The notes under the pieces: generated by a model
What the model was told of the DNA's origin: nothing
What the model saw: the letters and a program-made list of their open reading frames with translations, nothing else
The model's database searches: none
Made by a program: the position numbers and the translations under genes
Shown here: one piece after another, positions 56,045 through 64,000 of the stretch
How the letters are laid out: every line of letters begins with the position of its first letter
Position numbering within the stretch: the first letter of the stretch is position 1
NCBI GenBank assembly: GCA_023439125.1
Contig: JAEXOU010000005.1
Span: forward strand, 310,001-374,000
Length of the DNA stretch: 64,000 bases
Direction: 5' to 3'
Origin: Bacillota bacterium
GTDB taxonomy: Bacteria > Bacillota > Clostridia > Lachnospirales > Lachnospiraceae

Positions 56045-57138
56045 TGGAAAAACAGTGGTATTATTGTAAGTTAACGCCATTAGGTGAGTACTTCTTTGGG
56101 GGAGAAAGAAATTTTGCTTTTGGAAACAATCAAAAAGAAAAAAATGATTATTTTATCAAGTCAGAAGATGTGCCGAGTCAATCAACCTTATGGGGAATGC
56201 TTCGTTATATCATCTTGAAAAAGAACAATCAACTGAATAATGATTGGAATGTGGATGAGGAAAAGAAAGATCAACAGAATAATTTGATTGGAAAAGAAGG
56301 ATTTTCCATTCAGTCAATCGGTGAAAGAAAAGATTATGGTAAGTTGGATTCAATGACACCGCTTTTCCTCGTAAAGAATAATCATAGATATATAAAAACA
56401 CCTTTTAACCATCAAATAGAAGCAGAAAGCTATACGCCCTTTACGATGAAAACAGGTTTTTTCACAGAATTTGGGGAATCGATTCTGCCAATGGATTATA
56501 GTGCTAAGAAGGGGATAGATGATAGCTTTCTGTGTATTAACGATGATAATAAAACAAGAATTAAGAAAGAGGATATTTTTGGAGTCCATGAACACACAAG
56601 AATATCCAAATCATCAACAGAGGAAGGTTTTTTTAAAAAAGAGTATAAAAGTCTAAAAAATGGTTTTTCCTTTGGATTTTATGTGAAAGCTGATCTAGAG
56701 GCTTTTCCGAAAAAAGATATTGTTTATTTGGGGCAGGATAAATCCACTTTTTCTATAGAAGTGATAGAAGTGAACCCTGTTGACGTTCAAGATTTTTATG
56801 CTCGTTGCTGCTCAATTAACACTGCAACAAGCTACCAAGATATATGCATTTACGTCGCTTTAGGAGATACCTATGCACAGTTGAATGAGACAATTGAAAC
56901 GATGATACTTTATTCCATTATCGATAAGAAATTATTTAGAAGCCTTGTTAAATCTTCATCGAAAGCATCGTTTAAAGAGAGCAGCAGTAAGAGTCAGTTA
57001 TATCAGCTGATTAAGGCGGGCAGCGTCTTTTATGTCTTAAAAGAGAAAGCAGGAGAGTTCGAGAAATGTTTTAAAAATCCGTCATTGGAACAGATTGGGC
57101 TTAATTGCATTGTAAAATTAACAGGAGGAGAAAAGTAA
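56044..57138 (+). CDS. cmr3: Cmr3, type III-B Cas5-like subunit
   Basis: 364 aa. Opening LTPLGEYFFGGERNFAFGN and PSQSTLWGMLRYIIL are typical of Cmr3, which binds the crRNA 5' tag and contacts Cas10. A PFTMKTGFFTEFG piece and a late GLNCIVKL segment fit. Overlaps cmr2 by one base at the start and cmr4 at the end, so the whole complex is translationally coupled. Confidence 0.85.
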   Translation: MEKQWYYCKLTPLGEYFFGGERNFAFGNNQKEKNDYFIKSEDVPSQSTLWGMLRYIILKKNNQLNNDWNVDEEKKDQQNNLIGKEGFSIQSIGERKDYGKLDSMTPLFLVKNNHRYIKTPFNHQIEAESYTPFTMKTGFFTEFGESILPMDYSAKKGIDDSFLCINDDNKTRIKKEDIFGVHEHTRISKSSTEEGFFKKEYKSLKNGFSFGFYVKADLEAFPKKDIVYLGQDKSTFSIEVIEVNPVDVQDFYARCCSINTATSYQDICIYVALGDTYAQLNETIETMILYSIIDKKLFRSLVKSSSKASFKESSSKSQLYQLIKAGSVFYVLKEKAGEFEKCFKNPSLEQIGLNCIVKLTGGEK

Positions 57139-57971
57139 TGAATAATGCTTTTTATTTTATTAAATGTATAACTAATCTACATATGGGAAGTGGAGATATC
57201 AATTTTAATATTATTGATAATGAAGTACAAAGGGATCCGATTACAAATTATCCGACCATGTTTTCTTCAGGGGTAAAGGGTGCACTCAGAGAACACTTTG
57301 AGAACTGCACAAAGGAGATTGTAACAAGCATATTCGGTAGTGATGTGAAGAATTCCAATGAAGGTGAAAAAGAGAAAAGTACACCGGGAAATTTGAAATT
57401 CATGACTGGAAATTTATTGTACTTACCGATTAGAGCGGCGATAGGAAGTATGTCCTACTATCTTGTTACTTCAAAAGACATCCTTCGTCAATTCGGTGAA
57501 ATGTATAAGACGATTACTGGAGATGAAGTTGAAAAAGACTTTATTGAGGAGGTAAATAAACTGGATGACAAGAAAGCATATGCTGTAATAAAAGAGAATA
57601 TCAAGATAGAGTATAATGATTATTGTGAACCTGAAGTAATCGCTGAACAGATTCTAAATGTACTAAAAAGGGCTACCGGAGCAGATTTTGAAAAACTTTT
57701 AATTATTCCGGATGAAGATTTACGACATATTAACCTACCAGTACTTGCGAGAAATCAACTGGATAATGGAATTAGTCAAAATCTATGGTATGAAGAAGTG
57801 GTTCCACATGAAGCAGTGTTCTACTTTAGTGTACTTTCCAATGGAACAGAAATGGGTGATACTGCATTGGAAAATTTCAAAGAAGTAATTGGTAATGCGG
57901 ATAAAACATTAGTACAGTTTGGTGGAAATGCAACAGTAGGATACGGATTAACAAAATTGATAGAATTCTAG
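57138..57971 (+). CDS. cmr4: Cmr4, Cas7-type backbone ribonuclease
   Basis: 277 aa from ATG 57138, preceded by GGAGGAG; the frame is open 11 codons earlier. ITNLHMGSGD is the family start and NIIDNEVQRDPITNYP puts Asp27 where Cas7 subunits of type III complexes cut target RNA at 6-nt intervals. GVKGALREHFE and a final QFGGNATVGYGLTKL (glycine-rich loop) complete the RAMP fold. Multiple copies form the filament. Confidence 0.92.
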   Translation: MNNAFYFIKCITNLHMGSGDINFNIIDNEVQRDPITNYPTMFSSGVKGALREHFENCTKEIVTSIFGSDVKNSNEGEKEKSTPGNLKFMTGNLLYLPIRAAIGSMSYYLVTSKDILRQFGEMYKTITGDEVEKDFIEEVNKLDDKKAYAVIKENIKIEYNDYCEPEVIAEQILNVLKRATGADFEKLLIIPDEDLRHINLPVLARNQLDNGISQNLWYEEVVPHEAVFYFSVLSNGTEMGDTALENFKEVIGNADKTLVQFGGNATVGYGLTKLIEF

Positions 57972-57980
57972 GAGGCTCTT

Positions 57981-58397
57981 ATGAATAAATATGAAGTGGA
58001 AAAGCATATGGGCCTTGCAAGTGAGACCATCTGTAAGGTATATAAACAAGATAAAATTGATAAAGATAAAATTGATAAAATGATGCGTAGTAAGATGGCT
58101 GCTTTTGGAGCTATGGTTTTAATGAGTGGAGTTACTCCTGCAATTGCTTACTATAGTGATAACGAACCTAAAATAGTGGAATTAATTAGTGAAATGTATT
58201 TACAAAATAGTTTGATAAATACGCCAAAAGATAACGTTTGTACAAATAAGCCAGTTGATTTTTTTAATAGGATTGTCATGGATATGCAGACAAACGGAAA
58301 GCCCGATTGTAAGAAAAAACAGATTGTTACAGAAAAAATTATTAACTATTCCATCAGTTTAAAAATGGCATTTAATTTGTTCGAACTTACTACTTAA
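57981..58397 (+). CDS. cmr5: Cmr5, small subunit
   Basis: 138 aa, all-helical. SKMAAFGAMVLMSGVTPAIA is the recognisable Cmr5 core, which packs in the minor filament along Cmr4. A small direct duplication encodes DKIDKDKIDK near residue 26. AGGAGG precedes the ATG. Confidence 0.88.
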   Translation: MNKYEVEKHMGLASETICKVYKQDKIDKDKIDKMMRSKMAAFGAMVLMSGVTPAIAYYSDNEPKIVELISEMYLQNSLINTPKDNVCTNKPVDFFNRIVMDMQTNGKPDCKKKQIVTEKIINYSISLKMAFNLFELTT

Positions 58398-58435
58398 TAA
58401 ATGCATGATACTGCAAAGGAAAGGAGTGTTTGAAC

Positions 58436-59512
58436 ATGATACAATCGAATAATATGAATTATGCATTCAATGTAGAATATATGGAATATGCAGTAATGCA
58501 GGATAATAGTGTGAATAGTACTACCGTGGAACAATGTAATAAAAAGTTGATTGATGTTCTTGAAGGTGATAACAAAAACATTATTTTAGCTTTTGGGAAT
58601 AACCAAATTAGTGAATTACAATTAATAGCAAATACTCAAAGATCATATAAGGTAACGTATCCTGGACTTCTGATTGGTCTTGGTAATCCACATATGACAA
58701 AAAAAATGAAGGGAGAAGTGCAATTAGGATTTTCATTTGATTATGTAACCGGTGCACCATACTACCCTGGAAGCTCATTAAAGGGAGTAATTCGCAATGT
58801 GTTTCATCGGGCAGTGCATTGTAAAGAGAACAATGAAAAAGGAACAGAAGATGAAAAAAAAGACAACGAAAGAATACTCAATGAGTATCAGCAATATATA
58901 ATAGAGCTTATTATGGAAAAGAAAAGAGAAAAAAAGATATCAGCAGAAGACATATCAACAGAAGATATTAAAAATCTCTTGAAAGATGGCTTTGAAGCAA
59001 CAGATCAACCGGTTCATCAAAGGGATAAATTTTTTGATACCTATGTAGTAGGAATTTCAACTTTACATAAAGGATCTCATTCAATTATGGGATTGGACAA
59101 CTTGGCTCCACATGGTGATGTGTTAAAGAATCCGATTCCTATTACAATGTTGAGAATAATGCCTGGAACTTGCATCACTTTTAGTATGCTGCTTCATGAT
59201 TCAAATGTTAAAGGTAAAGATGGTGAACCTTTGTTGAGCAAAGAAGAAAAAGCCGAAGTGTATTTTCAAATTATTCAGGATTTTGGGATTGGTGCCAAAA
59301 CCAATGTTGGGTATGGTGTTCTGGAGAGTATAGATGAGTGTCAAATTACTAGAAAAATAGAGATAGAATCCAAAGTGGGTCAAAAGCAAAATCAAAATGT
59401 GGAAAAGCATGTATGTAAGAAGTGTGGCGAACCAACAAAGCCGAATAAGGACGGTGTATATTATTCCCTCTGTTTTAAATGTAATCAGAATCAGTATCAG
59501 AGAAGACAATAA
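58436..59512 (+). CDS. cmr6: Cmr6 with C-terminal zinc ribbon
   Basis: 358 aa from ATG 58436, preceded by AAGGAG (a TTG at 58430 is too close to it). LIGLGNPHM, GFSFDYVTGAPYYPGSSLKG and DFGIGAKTNVGYGVLES (glycine-rich loop) define Cmr6. After the RAMP domain a tail adds CKKCGEPTKP and a CFKC pair, a four-cysteine zinc ribbon not typical of the family. Cmr6 sits at the complex end near Cmr1. Last gene of the operon; a strong terminator follows at 59652. Confidence 0.88.
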   Translation: MIQSNNMNYAFNVEYMEYAVMQDNSVNSTTVEQCNKKLIDVLEGDNKNIILAFGNNQISELQLIANTQRSYKVTYPGLLIGLGNPHMTKKMKGEVQLGFSFDYVTGAPYYPGSSLKGVIRNVFHRAVHCKENNEKGTEDEKKDNERILNEYQQYIIELIMEKKREKKISAEDISTEDIKNLLKDGFEATDQPVHQRDKFFDTYVVGISTLHKGSHSIMGLDNLAPHGDVLKNPIPITMLRIMPGTCITFSMLLHDSNVKGKDGEPLLSKEEKAEVYFQIIQDFGIGAKTNVGYGVLESIDECQITRKIEIESKVGQKQNQNVEKHVCKKCGEPTKPNKDGVYYSLCFKCNQNQYQRRQ

Positions 59513-59651
59513 AATAATCCATGAAGGTATACAAAACATAATTTACCTTGTGATAAAAAGAGGACTACATTGATCGTACTTGATTACAAAGACGCAATAG
59601 AATAAATATCCAGTAAAAGCAAAGAATGTTAGTCAAAGGTTAATATACGTG

Positions 59652-59712
59652 ATAAAACCAAAAAACAACGTTGTTAGAAGACATACTAACGTTGTTTTTT
59701 GGTTTTATTTAA
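59652..59712. terminator. Strong bidirectional hairpin terminator
   Basis: Twenty-one-base perfect arms (59652-59672 and 59688-59708) with a 15-nt loop, containing A6 on one side and T6 on the other. It closes the cmr operon and could stop transcripts from either direction. Confidence 0.85.
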
Positions 59713-59802
59713 GCTGTTTTGTTAACTTTAGTGAATGGATTCTATATTATCCAAATGGTATAATTAAGTTAAAAAATTCCATAAAGGGATGGTATAACAC
59801 AT

Positions 59803-60051
59803 ATGGATTTATTAAAAAAAGTTAACGATTAGTGATAATGACTCTCTAATAGAGCTTCTATAATTAGCTTTCTTGAAAAGGATGGGAGTAGATTGAAAAG
59901 GAGGTTTGTGCTAAAAGATAGTGCATATAAAAGCATTAAAAGTGAGGTAAGGTGGATTGAGCAAGAATACTGCGGTCATTATCATACTCAAAAAAAGATT
60001 GAAAAACTGGAAATTATGTTTGAGTATTTCGACGAGTTTAGTTTGAGGTAG
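59803..60051 (+). pseudogene. Frameshifted small gene of unknown function
   Basis: MDLLKKV, then (frame change) TISDNDSLIELL, then SFLEKDGSRLKRRFVLKDSA and YKSIKSEVRWIEQEYCGHYH, ending EYFDEFSLR. Original length about 80 aa. No family recognised. Two frame lesions make it inactive. Confidence 0.45.
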
Positions 60052-60133
60052 ATATGAACTGATAGCATTACAGAGTATCTCAACGTGTATTGAGGAAAAA
60101 CTAGGTATAGACTATAAAATAAGCGAAAAATGC

Positions 60134-60166
60134 GAGGTGTAAAACTTCAATTTTACACCTCTTTTT
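60134..60166 (+). terminator. Rho-independent terminator
   Basis: GAGGTGTAAAA and TTTTACACCTC form a stem, followed by TTTTT. A partial second copy of the CACCTTTT motif lies at about 60360-60390. Confidence 0.7.
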
Positions 60167-60189
60167 ACACCTTTTGCCCGTTATATTAT

Positions 60190-60322
60190 GCGTATTCTAT
60201 GCTATAATATACCATAATCACATAGTTACAAGAAATAGCAACCCCGCATAAACACTCATAAGGAGATTCAAGCAATGATAAAAGTACTATTCGTTTGCCA
60301 CGGCAACATCTGTAGAAGTTAA
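60190..60322 (+). pseudogene. Promoter and first 15 codons of a phosphatase gene, truncated copy
   Basis: CATAATCACATA, CCCGCATAAA and AAGGAG, then MIKVLFVCHGNICRS and a stop. The 5' part repeats almost exactly at 63685-63797, where the full low-molecular-weight tyrosine phosphatase gene starts (MIKILFVCHGNICRSPM). This copy is cut at the Ser of the active-site loop. From 60323 to 60618 no gene is recognised. Confidence 0.7.
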
Positions 60323-60618
60323 TAATTTTGAAGTAAATTAAGGCTCTTGGAGAAGTTATGGTTAAATTTTACACCTTGTTTACACCTTTTGCGTTTGTGT
60401 TTTGAAGACCGTCTTGGTGGTGGTTGGATTGAGAAAGGTGTTATATAGGAGAATCTGTTTGGATTGCTTCTCGCTGTGGTAAACATTTATATTCTTTGTT
60501 TGAAAATCTTTCAAATTTTGGGTTGACACAGGAAGACCTAGATAATGTATAAAGAGCAAGAGCTTGTTGCCATCATCCAGCAATATGAACCTATAACGTA
60601 CTTAATACAAGTGATAGA

Positions 60619-61491
60619 CAATGCACTGCGAAACAAGCTCAACTCGATTGGAAAGAGTCCATACCATTTACTTTAAAAACAGGTGAAACCATTGAAATAA
60701 ATGTGCTTGTTTTGTTACTTTCATACTCTCGTTATCGTGTCTATCGACTTTCATTATCTAAGACACAGGAAGTTCTGTTTGCTCTGTTAGATCAATCTTT
60801 TGAAGTACTACAAGGTATTCCGAAAGAACTATTAACAGACAACATGAAGACAGTTATGGATCAACCTAGAACAGAGTATCAATCAGGAAAAGTCAACGTG
60901 AGATTCCAACAGTTTGCAGATGATTATGGATTTAAAGTAAAGCCTTGTATTGCAGGGCGTCCACAGACAAAAGCAAAAGTAGAGGCTCCAATGAAAATAT
61001 TAGATGAAATTAGAGCTTATAATGGATTGCTATCTTATGCTGAATTACATGAATTAGTTGCTCGTATCAACAATCGTATAAATAGTAAAGTAAATAAAGG
61101 TACTGGTCGAATTCTGATTATGTATTATGAAAAAGAAAAGACCTCCTTATCCCCTCTACCAAAGGATACAATAAGGAAGTCCTATCAAATCATCACTCAT
61201 ACAGTAAAAGTAAATTCATCCAGTATGATTACTTATCAGTCCAATCAGTATTCTGTTCCCACAGAATACATTGGAAAGACACTGAATTTACAAGTGCATG
61301 ATAATCATTTGCATGTGTATTATAGCACGACATTGATTGCATTGCACCCAATAAGTTCAAAAAAATTAAATTATCATGATTCTCATTATGTAGAACTTAG
61401 CAAACTCACGATGAAATCATCGAAAACAGACATCATCAAGTTTGCAAAAGAAAACTTAAATCTAATAGGAGCAATGTATCAAAATGGCTAG
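60619..61491 (+). pseudogene. istA: IS21-type transposase IstA, N-terminally truncated
   Basis: Open frame with AKQAQLDWKESIPF, LLLSYSRYRVYRLSLSKTQE, GIPKELLTDNMKTVM (DDE Asp) and FKVKPCIAGRPQTKAKVE (catalytic Glu), the core of IstA. The N-terminal DNA-binding half is missing: sequence before 60619 is not IstA. It overlaps istB by 8 nt as usual. It cannot transpose. Confidence 0.8.
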
Positions 61492-62222
61492 TATATATAC
61501 ACAATTAACGAAAAACTTAGAATACTTAAAACTAAAGCAAATGATTACCCATTTAGATGAAGTGGTTGATTTTGTAACAATGAACAACCTTTCATTTGTA
61601 GAAGGTCTAACAAAACTAACTGCATATGAAATTGATTTTAAAGAGGCAAATATGGTACGTTCCATGGTGAAAGTTGGTGCATTTCCACATCACAAAGAGT
61701 TAAAGGATTTTGATTTTTCTTTTCAGCCTACAATTAACCAACAGCAGATTTTAGAAATTAAGGTTTTTAGAAAATCAGGAGAATCTAGTCTTTTTAGGTT
61801 CAAGTGGTGTAGGTAATACGCATTTAGCTGTAGCAATCGGTATTGCTGCAGCTAAGAAAAGAGTGAGTACTTACTTTATTAAGTGCCATGATTTGATACA
61901 ACAGTTAAAGAAAGCAAAGCTAGAGAATCGCTTAGATGATCGTTTGAAACACTTTTGTAAGTATAAGCTATTAATTATTGACGAACTTGGGTATCTACCA
62001 ATTGATAAGGAAGATTCAAAGTTATTTTTTCAATTAATCGATATGAGATATGAAAAGAAAAGTACCATCCTAACAACCAATATAAACTTCGGAGATTGGG
62101 ATGATATATTCTTTAATTCAGTTATTGCAATCCTTGATCGTATACTCCATCATGCTCATGTCGTAAATATAACAGGTAAATCATATCGATTAAAAGATTA
62201 TATAAAAAATGAGGATGAGTAA
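61484..62222 (+). pseudogene. istB: IS21-type helper ATPase IstB, inactivated
   Basis: MASIYTQLTKNLEYLKLKQM starts the IstB N-terminal domain. A frameshift near 61760 splits it from the AAA+ part: FLGSSGVGNTHLAVAIG, LLIIDELGYLPIDKEDSKLF and TTNINFGDW. The Walker A Lys is Asn (GVGNT instead of GVGKT), so even a corrected frame would not bind ATP normally. Confidence 0.8.
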
Positions 62223-62856
62223 CGAACTTGTACATCATTATGAGATCGAAAATGTACATTTACATCTTGACTTTATAACTACGTTGGTTATTATTATAAG
62301 TAAATGTCGTGTTCCGCACAGTGGAAAAATTCTGTGGATACCAATCATTCCTCTTATTTTTTCCATAGCATATGCCATATTCTATATCATGAAGGTGCCA
62401 TTGCTGCGAGTAATATTCGGGGACATGACCGTATTTGTGTGTTTATTCTTTGCGGCAGTTATGGAGGGATGTATTTAGGGGGGACTGATTCCGTGGAAAG
62501 GATTATGTGCCTCGTTTCTATTTTGCAGGTGCGGTACCTGAAAATGAATATACACCAGACACACCTATGAGTATTACGATTCAGGAGAACCCAAATTCAT
62601 ATGTAGAAGCCGACATAGCTAAGCTGTTTATCCAGTCATGAGGAGCAGATTCTCCGAGACCGCTGTCTTTGAGAAATGTGAAGGATGGAAAAGAGTATGC
62701 CTGGGAGTATTCTTCCGTACTTCTGGAATCCGACAGCCGGAAAGCAGTGATTGGTGGACATCAAATGCCAATAAAGGATTACTGGAAAAAAGTTGACAGA
62801 AAGAAAAGAGAAACTGGGCAGGAGGCCAAAGAAGGATTAGTAGGAGGGCGGTTGAC
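62223..62856 (+). pseudogene. Mixed debris of a membrane protein and another gene
   Basis: SGKILWIPIIPLIFSIAYAI and GDMTVFVCLFFAAVMEGCI are successive membrane segments of a lost multi-pass protein, possibly a sensor. After frame changes: FAGAVPENEYTPDTPMSITI, NPNSYVEADIAKLF and NVKDGKEYAWEYSSVLLES. No piece exceeds about 90 codons and none has a convincing start. Confidence 0.45.
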
Positions 62857-63576
62857 ATGAAAATAGGAGTACGGAAAGGAATGTTTGCAGTTAGTGTTCT
62901 AGCGCTGATTTTGACGGCCTGCCAGAAGAAAGAAGTAGAGGAGGTTTTTCAGATAGAGGAACCTGCCGTGGAATCTTCTGTGAGTCCTATACCAGAGGAT
63001 ACAAATACAACTATCGCAGAAACGGAAGAGAATACGATAGATTTAGAAAACGCGGAAACAGCAAAAGATGCCTATCAAGCGTTTTTAAGTGGAAATGAGA
63101 CCGTAGTTACAGCAGAGAGGTTAAAAGATGAGGTTATGATTTATCAAGATACCGAAGAGGAACCAAAGATATTTACCAAGAAAGCAATGAGCCAAATTAC
63201 GACACCAAACGACGATCAAAGGGATAAATATCTGAAGGTCGAGATAGAATTTGACATTCCTATCGCAACCAATTACTTTATTATCGCAAAACTTACAAAG
63301 GATACACAAGAGAATGCGAAAGGAATCGTTATCATTCCAGGATTATTTCAACCAACCAACCTACTAGTAGCAAAAGAACAATTCAATGAATCCATTACAT
63401 TAGAGTCTGGACGTCAAGCGATAACGCTGTATTTTCTAGCGGAAAAGCTGAAACAGCGGAAAATGGATGGACCATACCAAGTTTATGTCGGAATACGATA
63501 TATGGATGGCGAAAATCCGATAGAAGAATCCGTGATGTTTCTAACGAAGGATTATCAATATCAACAATTCGAGTAA
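62857..63576 (+). CDS. Putative lipoprotein
   Basis: 239 aa. Signal peptide with lipobox LILTAC (Cys22), then an acidic, low-complexity linker (about 25-70) and a beta-rich domain with LKVEIEFDIPIATNYFIIAK and a PYQVYVGIRYMDGEN end. AGTAGGAGGG precedes the ATG by about 10 nt. The AFLSGNETV stretch occurs in other Lachnospiraceae secreted proteins. Function unknown. Confidence 0.65.
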   Translation: MKIGVRKGMFAVSVLALILTACQKKEVEEVFQIEEPAVESSVSPIPEDTNTTIAETEENTIDLENAETAKDAYQAFLSGNETVVTAERLKDEVMIYQDTEEEPKIFTKKAMSQITTPNDDQRDKYLKVEIEFDIPIATNYFIIAKLTKDTQENAKGIVIIPGLFQPTNLLVAKEQFNESITLESGRQAITLYFLAEKLKQRKMDGPYQVYVGIRYMDGENPIEESVMFLTKDYQYQQFE

Positions 63577-63585
63577 AATAGAGAG

Positions 63586-63634
63586 AAAGCAGTTACAAAA
63601 TAAAGAGAAATGAATGTTTTGTAACTGCTTTTTT
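63586..63634 (+). terminator. Rho-independent terminator
   Basis: AAAGCAGTTACAAAA and TTTTGTAACTGCTTT are a perfect inverted repeat followed by more T residues. Confidence 0.85.
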
Positions 63635-63752
63635 CATGCCTAGGAGAAGTTCATATAAAATAGTTCATTTTACTGCGTTAATATGCCATAATCACATAAT
63701 TACAAGGAACAACAAACCCGCATAAATACTGAAAAATAAGGAGTTTTAAGCA

Positions 63753-64000
63753 ATGATTAAAATACTATTCGTCTGTCACGGCAACATCTGCAGAAGTCCG
63801 ATGGCGGAATTTATATTGAAAGACATGGTAAAAAAACAAGGGTTAGACGATCAATTTGAGATTGCGTCAGCTGCTACAAGCACAGAAGAAATATGGAATG
63901 GCGTTGGGAATCCAGTTTATCCACCAGCAAGAGAAGAATTGGCTCGCCATGGTATTCGTTGTGATGGAAAGAGAGCTGTTCAGCTAAAAAAAGAAGATTA
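63753..64000 (+). CDS. Low-molecular-weight protein tyrosine phosphatase, N-terminal part
   Basis: 82 codons visible; the gene runs out of the window. LFVCHGNICRSPMAEFIL is the complete P-loop C-x5-R-S of the low-molecular-weight phosphatase family, with the nucleophilic Cys and phosphate-binding Arg; ASAATSTEEIWNGVGNPVYP and AREELARHGI follow the family. AAGGAG lies 11 nt upstream of the ATG. Its promoter region and first 15 codons are duplicated at 60190-60322. Confidence 0.93.
   Translation, partial: MIKILFVCHGNICRSPMAEFILKDMVKKQGLDDQFEIASAATSTEEIWNGVGNPVYPPAREELARHGIRCDGKRAVQLKKED

Noticed and set aside
60380..60583. Minus-strand ORF of 67 aa
   Set aside because: No start signal and no recognisable family; surrounded by remnants.

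Overview
The window is AT-rich, low-GC Firmicute DNA. Strong AAGGAGG-type ribosome binding sites, YesM/YesN-type regulation and Cmr1-6-type proteins suggest a Clostridia, probably Lachnospiraceae, chromosome (a Lachnoclostridium phytofermentans-like organism is a guess). There are no rRNA or tRNA genes. Almost all genes run on the + strand.

Layout. (1) 0-6.5 kb: the end of a MazG-like pyrophosphohydrolase, a DUF2075 nuclease/helicase, ferritin, small proteins, an SPFH membrane protein with a ribbon-helix-helix regulator, a chemoreceptor fragment and a histidine phosphatase. (2) 6.5-21.2 kb: a nucleic-acid-processing island with RecQ, a UvrD-like helicase carrying an inserted nuclease fold and a RecQ-like tail, a PD-(D/E)XK protein, a broken IS30-type element with metallo-beta-lactamase debris, then a 1196-aa RecQ-like helicase joined by a 1-nt overlap to a NERD-nuclease/helicase. 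The last two look like an unnamed defence pair. (3) 21.2-22.5 kb: debris (frameshifted gene, integrase tail, possible group II intron piece). (4) 22.5-31.8 kb: an Opp/Dpp-type ABC importer followed by a YesM/YesN two-component pair. (5) 31.9-42.8 kb: CPBP protease, LytTR/DUF3021 pair, small membrane and lipoproteins, a tandem ABC exporter, a Big2 protein, a PNPOx-like protein, and CAT-like and GNAT acetyltransferases.

(6) 43.1-59.7 kb is the highlight: a type III-B CRISPR locus. It has Cas6; three separate arrays, each behind its own copy of a structured leader with an embedded promoter; a broken reverse transcriptase-Cas1 gene followed by an intact Cas2; a second reverse transcriptase scar; and then an apparent operon DEDDh nuclease - DUF3800/TPR protein - CorA-like membrane protein - Cmr1 - Cmr2/Cas10 (no HD domain, intact GGDD) - Cmr3 - Cmr4 - Cmr5 - Cmr6. 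Target RNA bound by the Cmr complex would activate Cas10 to make a nucleotide second messenger. The CorA neighbour points to SAM-AMP rather than cyclic oligoadenylate, with the DEDDh nuclease as a possible off-switch and the DUF3800/TPR protein as an undescribed partner. A partial second copy of the cas6 upstream/tail sequence before array 2, and a cas6 tail before array 3, show that an ancestral cas6-leader-array-RT/cas1-cas2 module was copied and then decayed.

(7) 59.7-64 kb: decayed small genes, an inactivated IS21-type istA/istB pair, a lipoprotein, and the start of a low-molecular-weight protein tyrosine phosphatase. The promoter and first 15 codons of that phosphatase also occur about 3.5 kb upstream as a truncated copy.

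No searches were run; family calls rest on motifs visible in the translated sequence.
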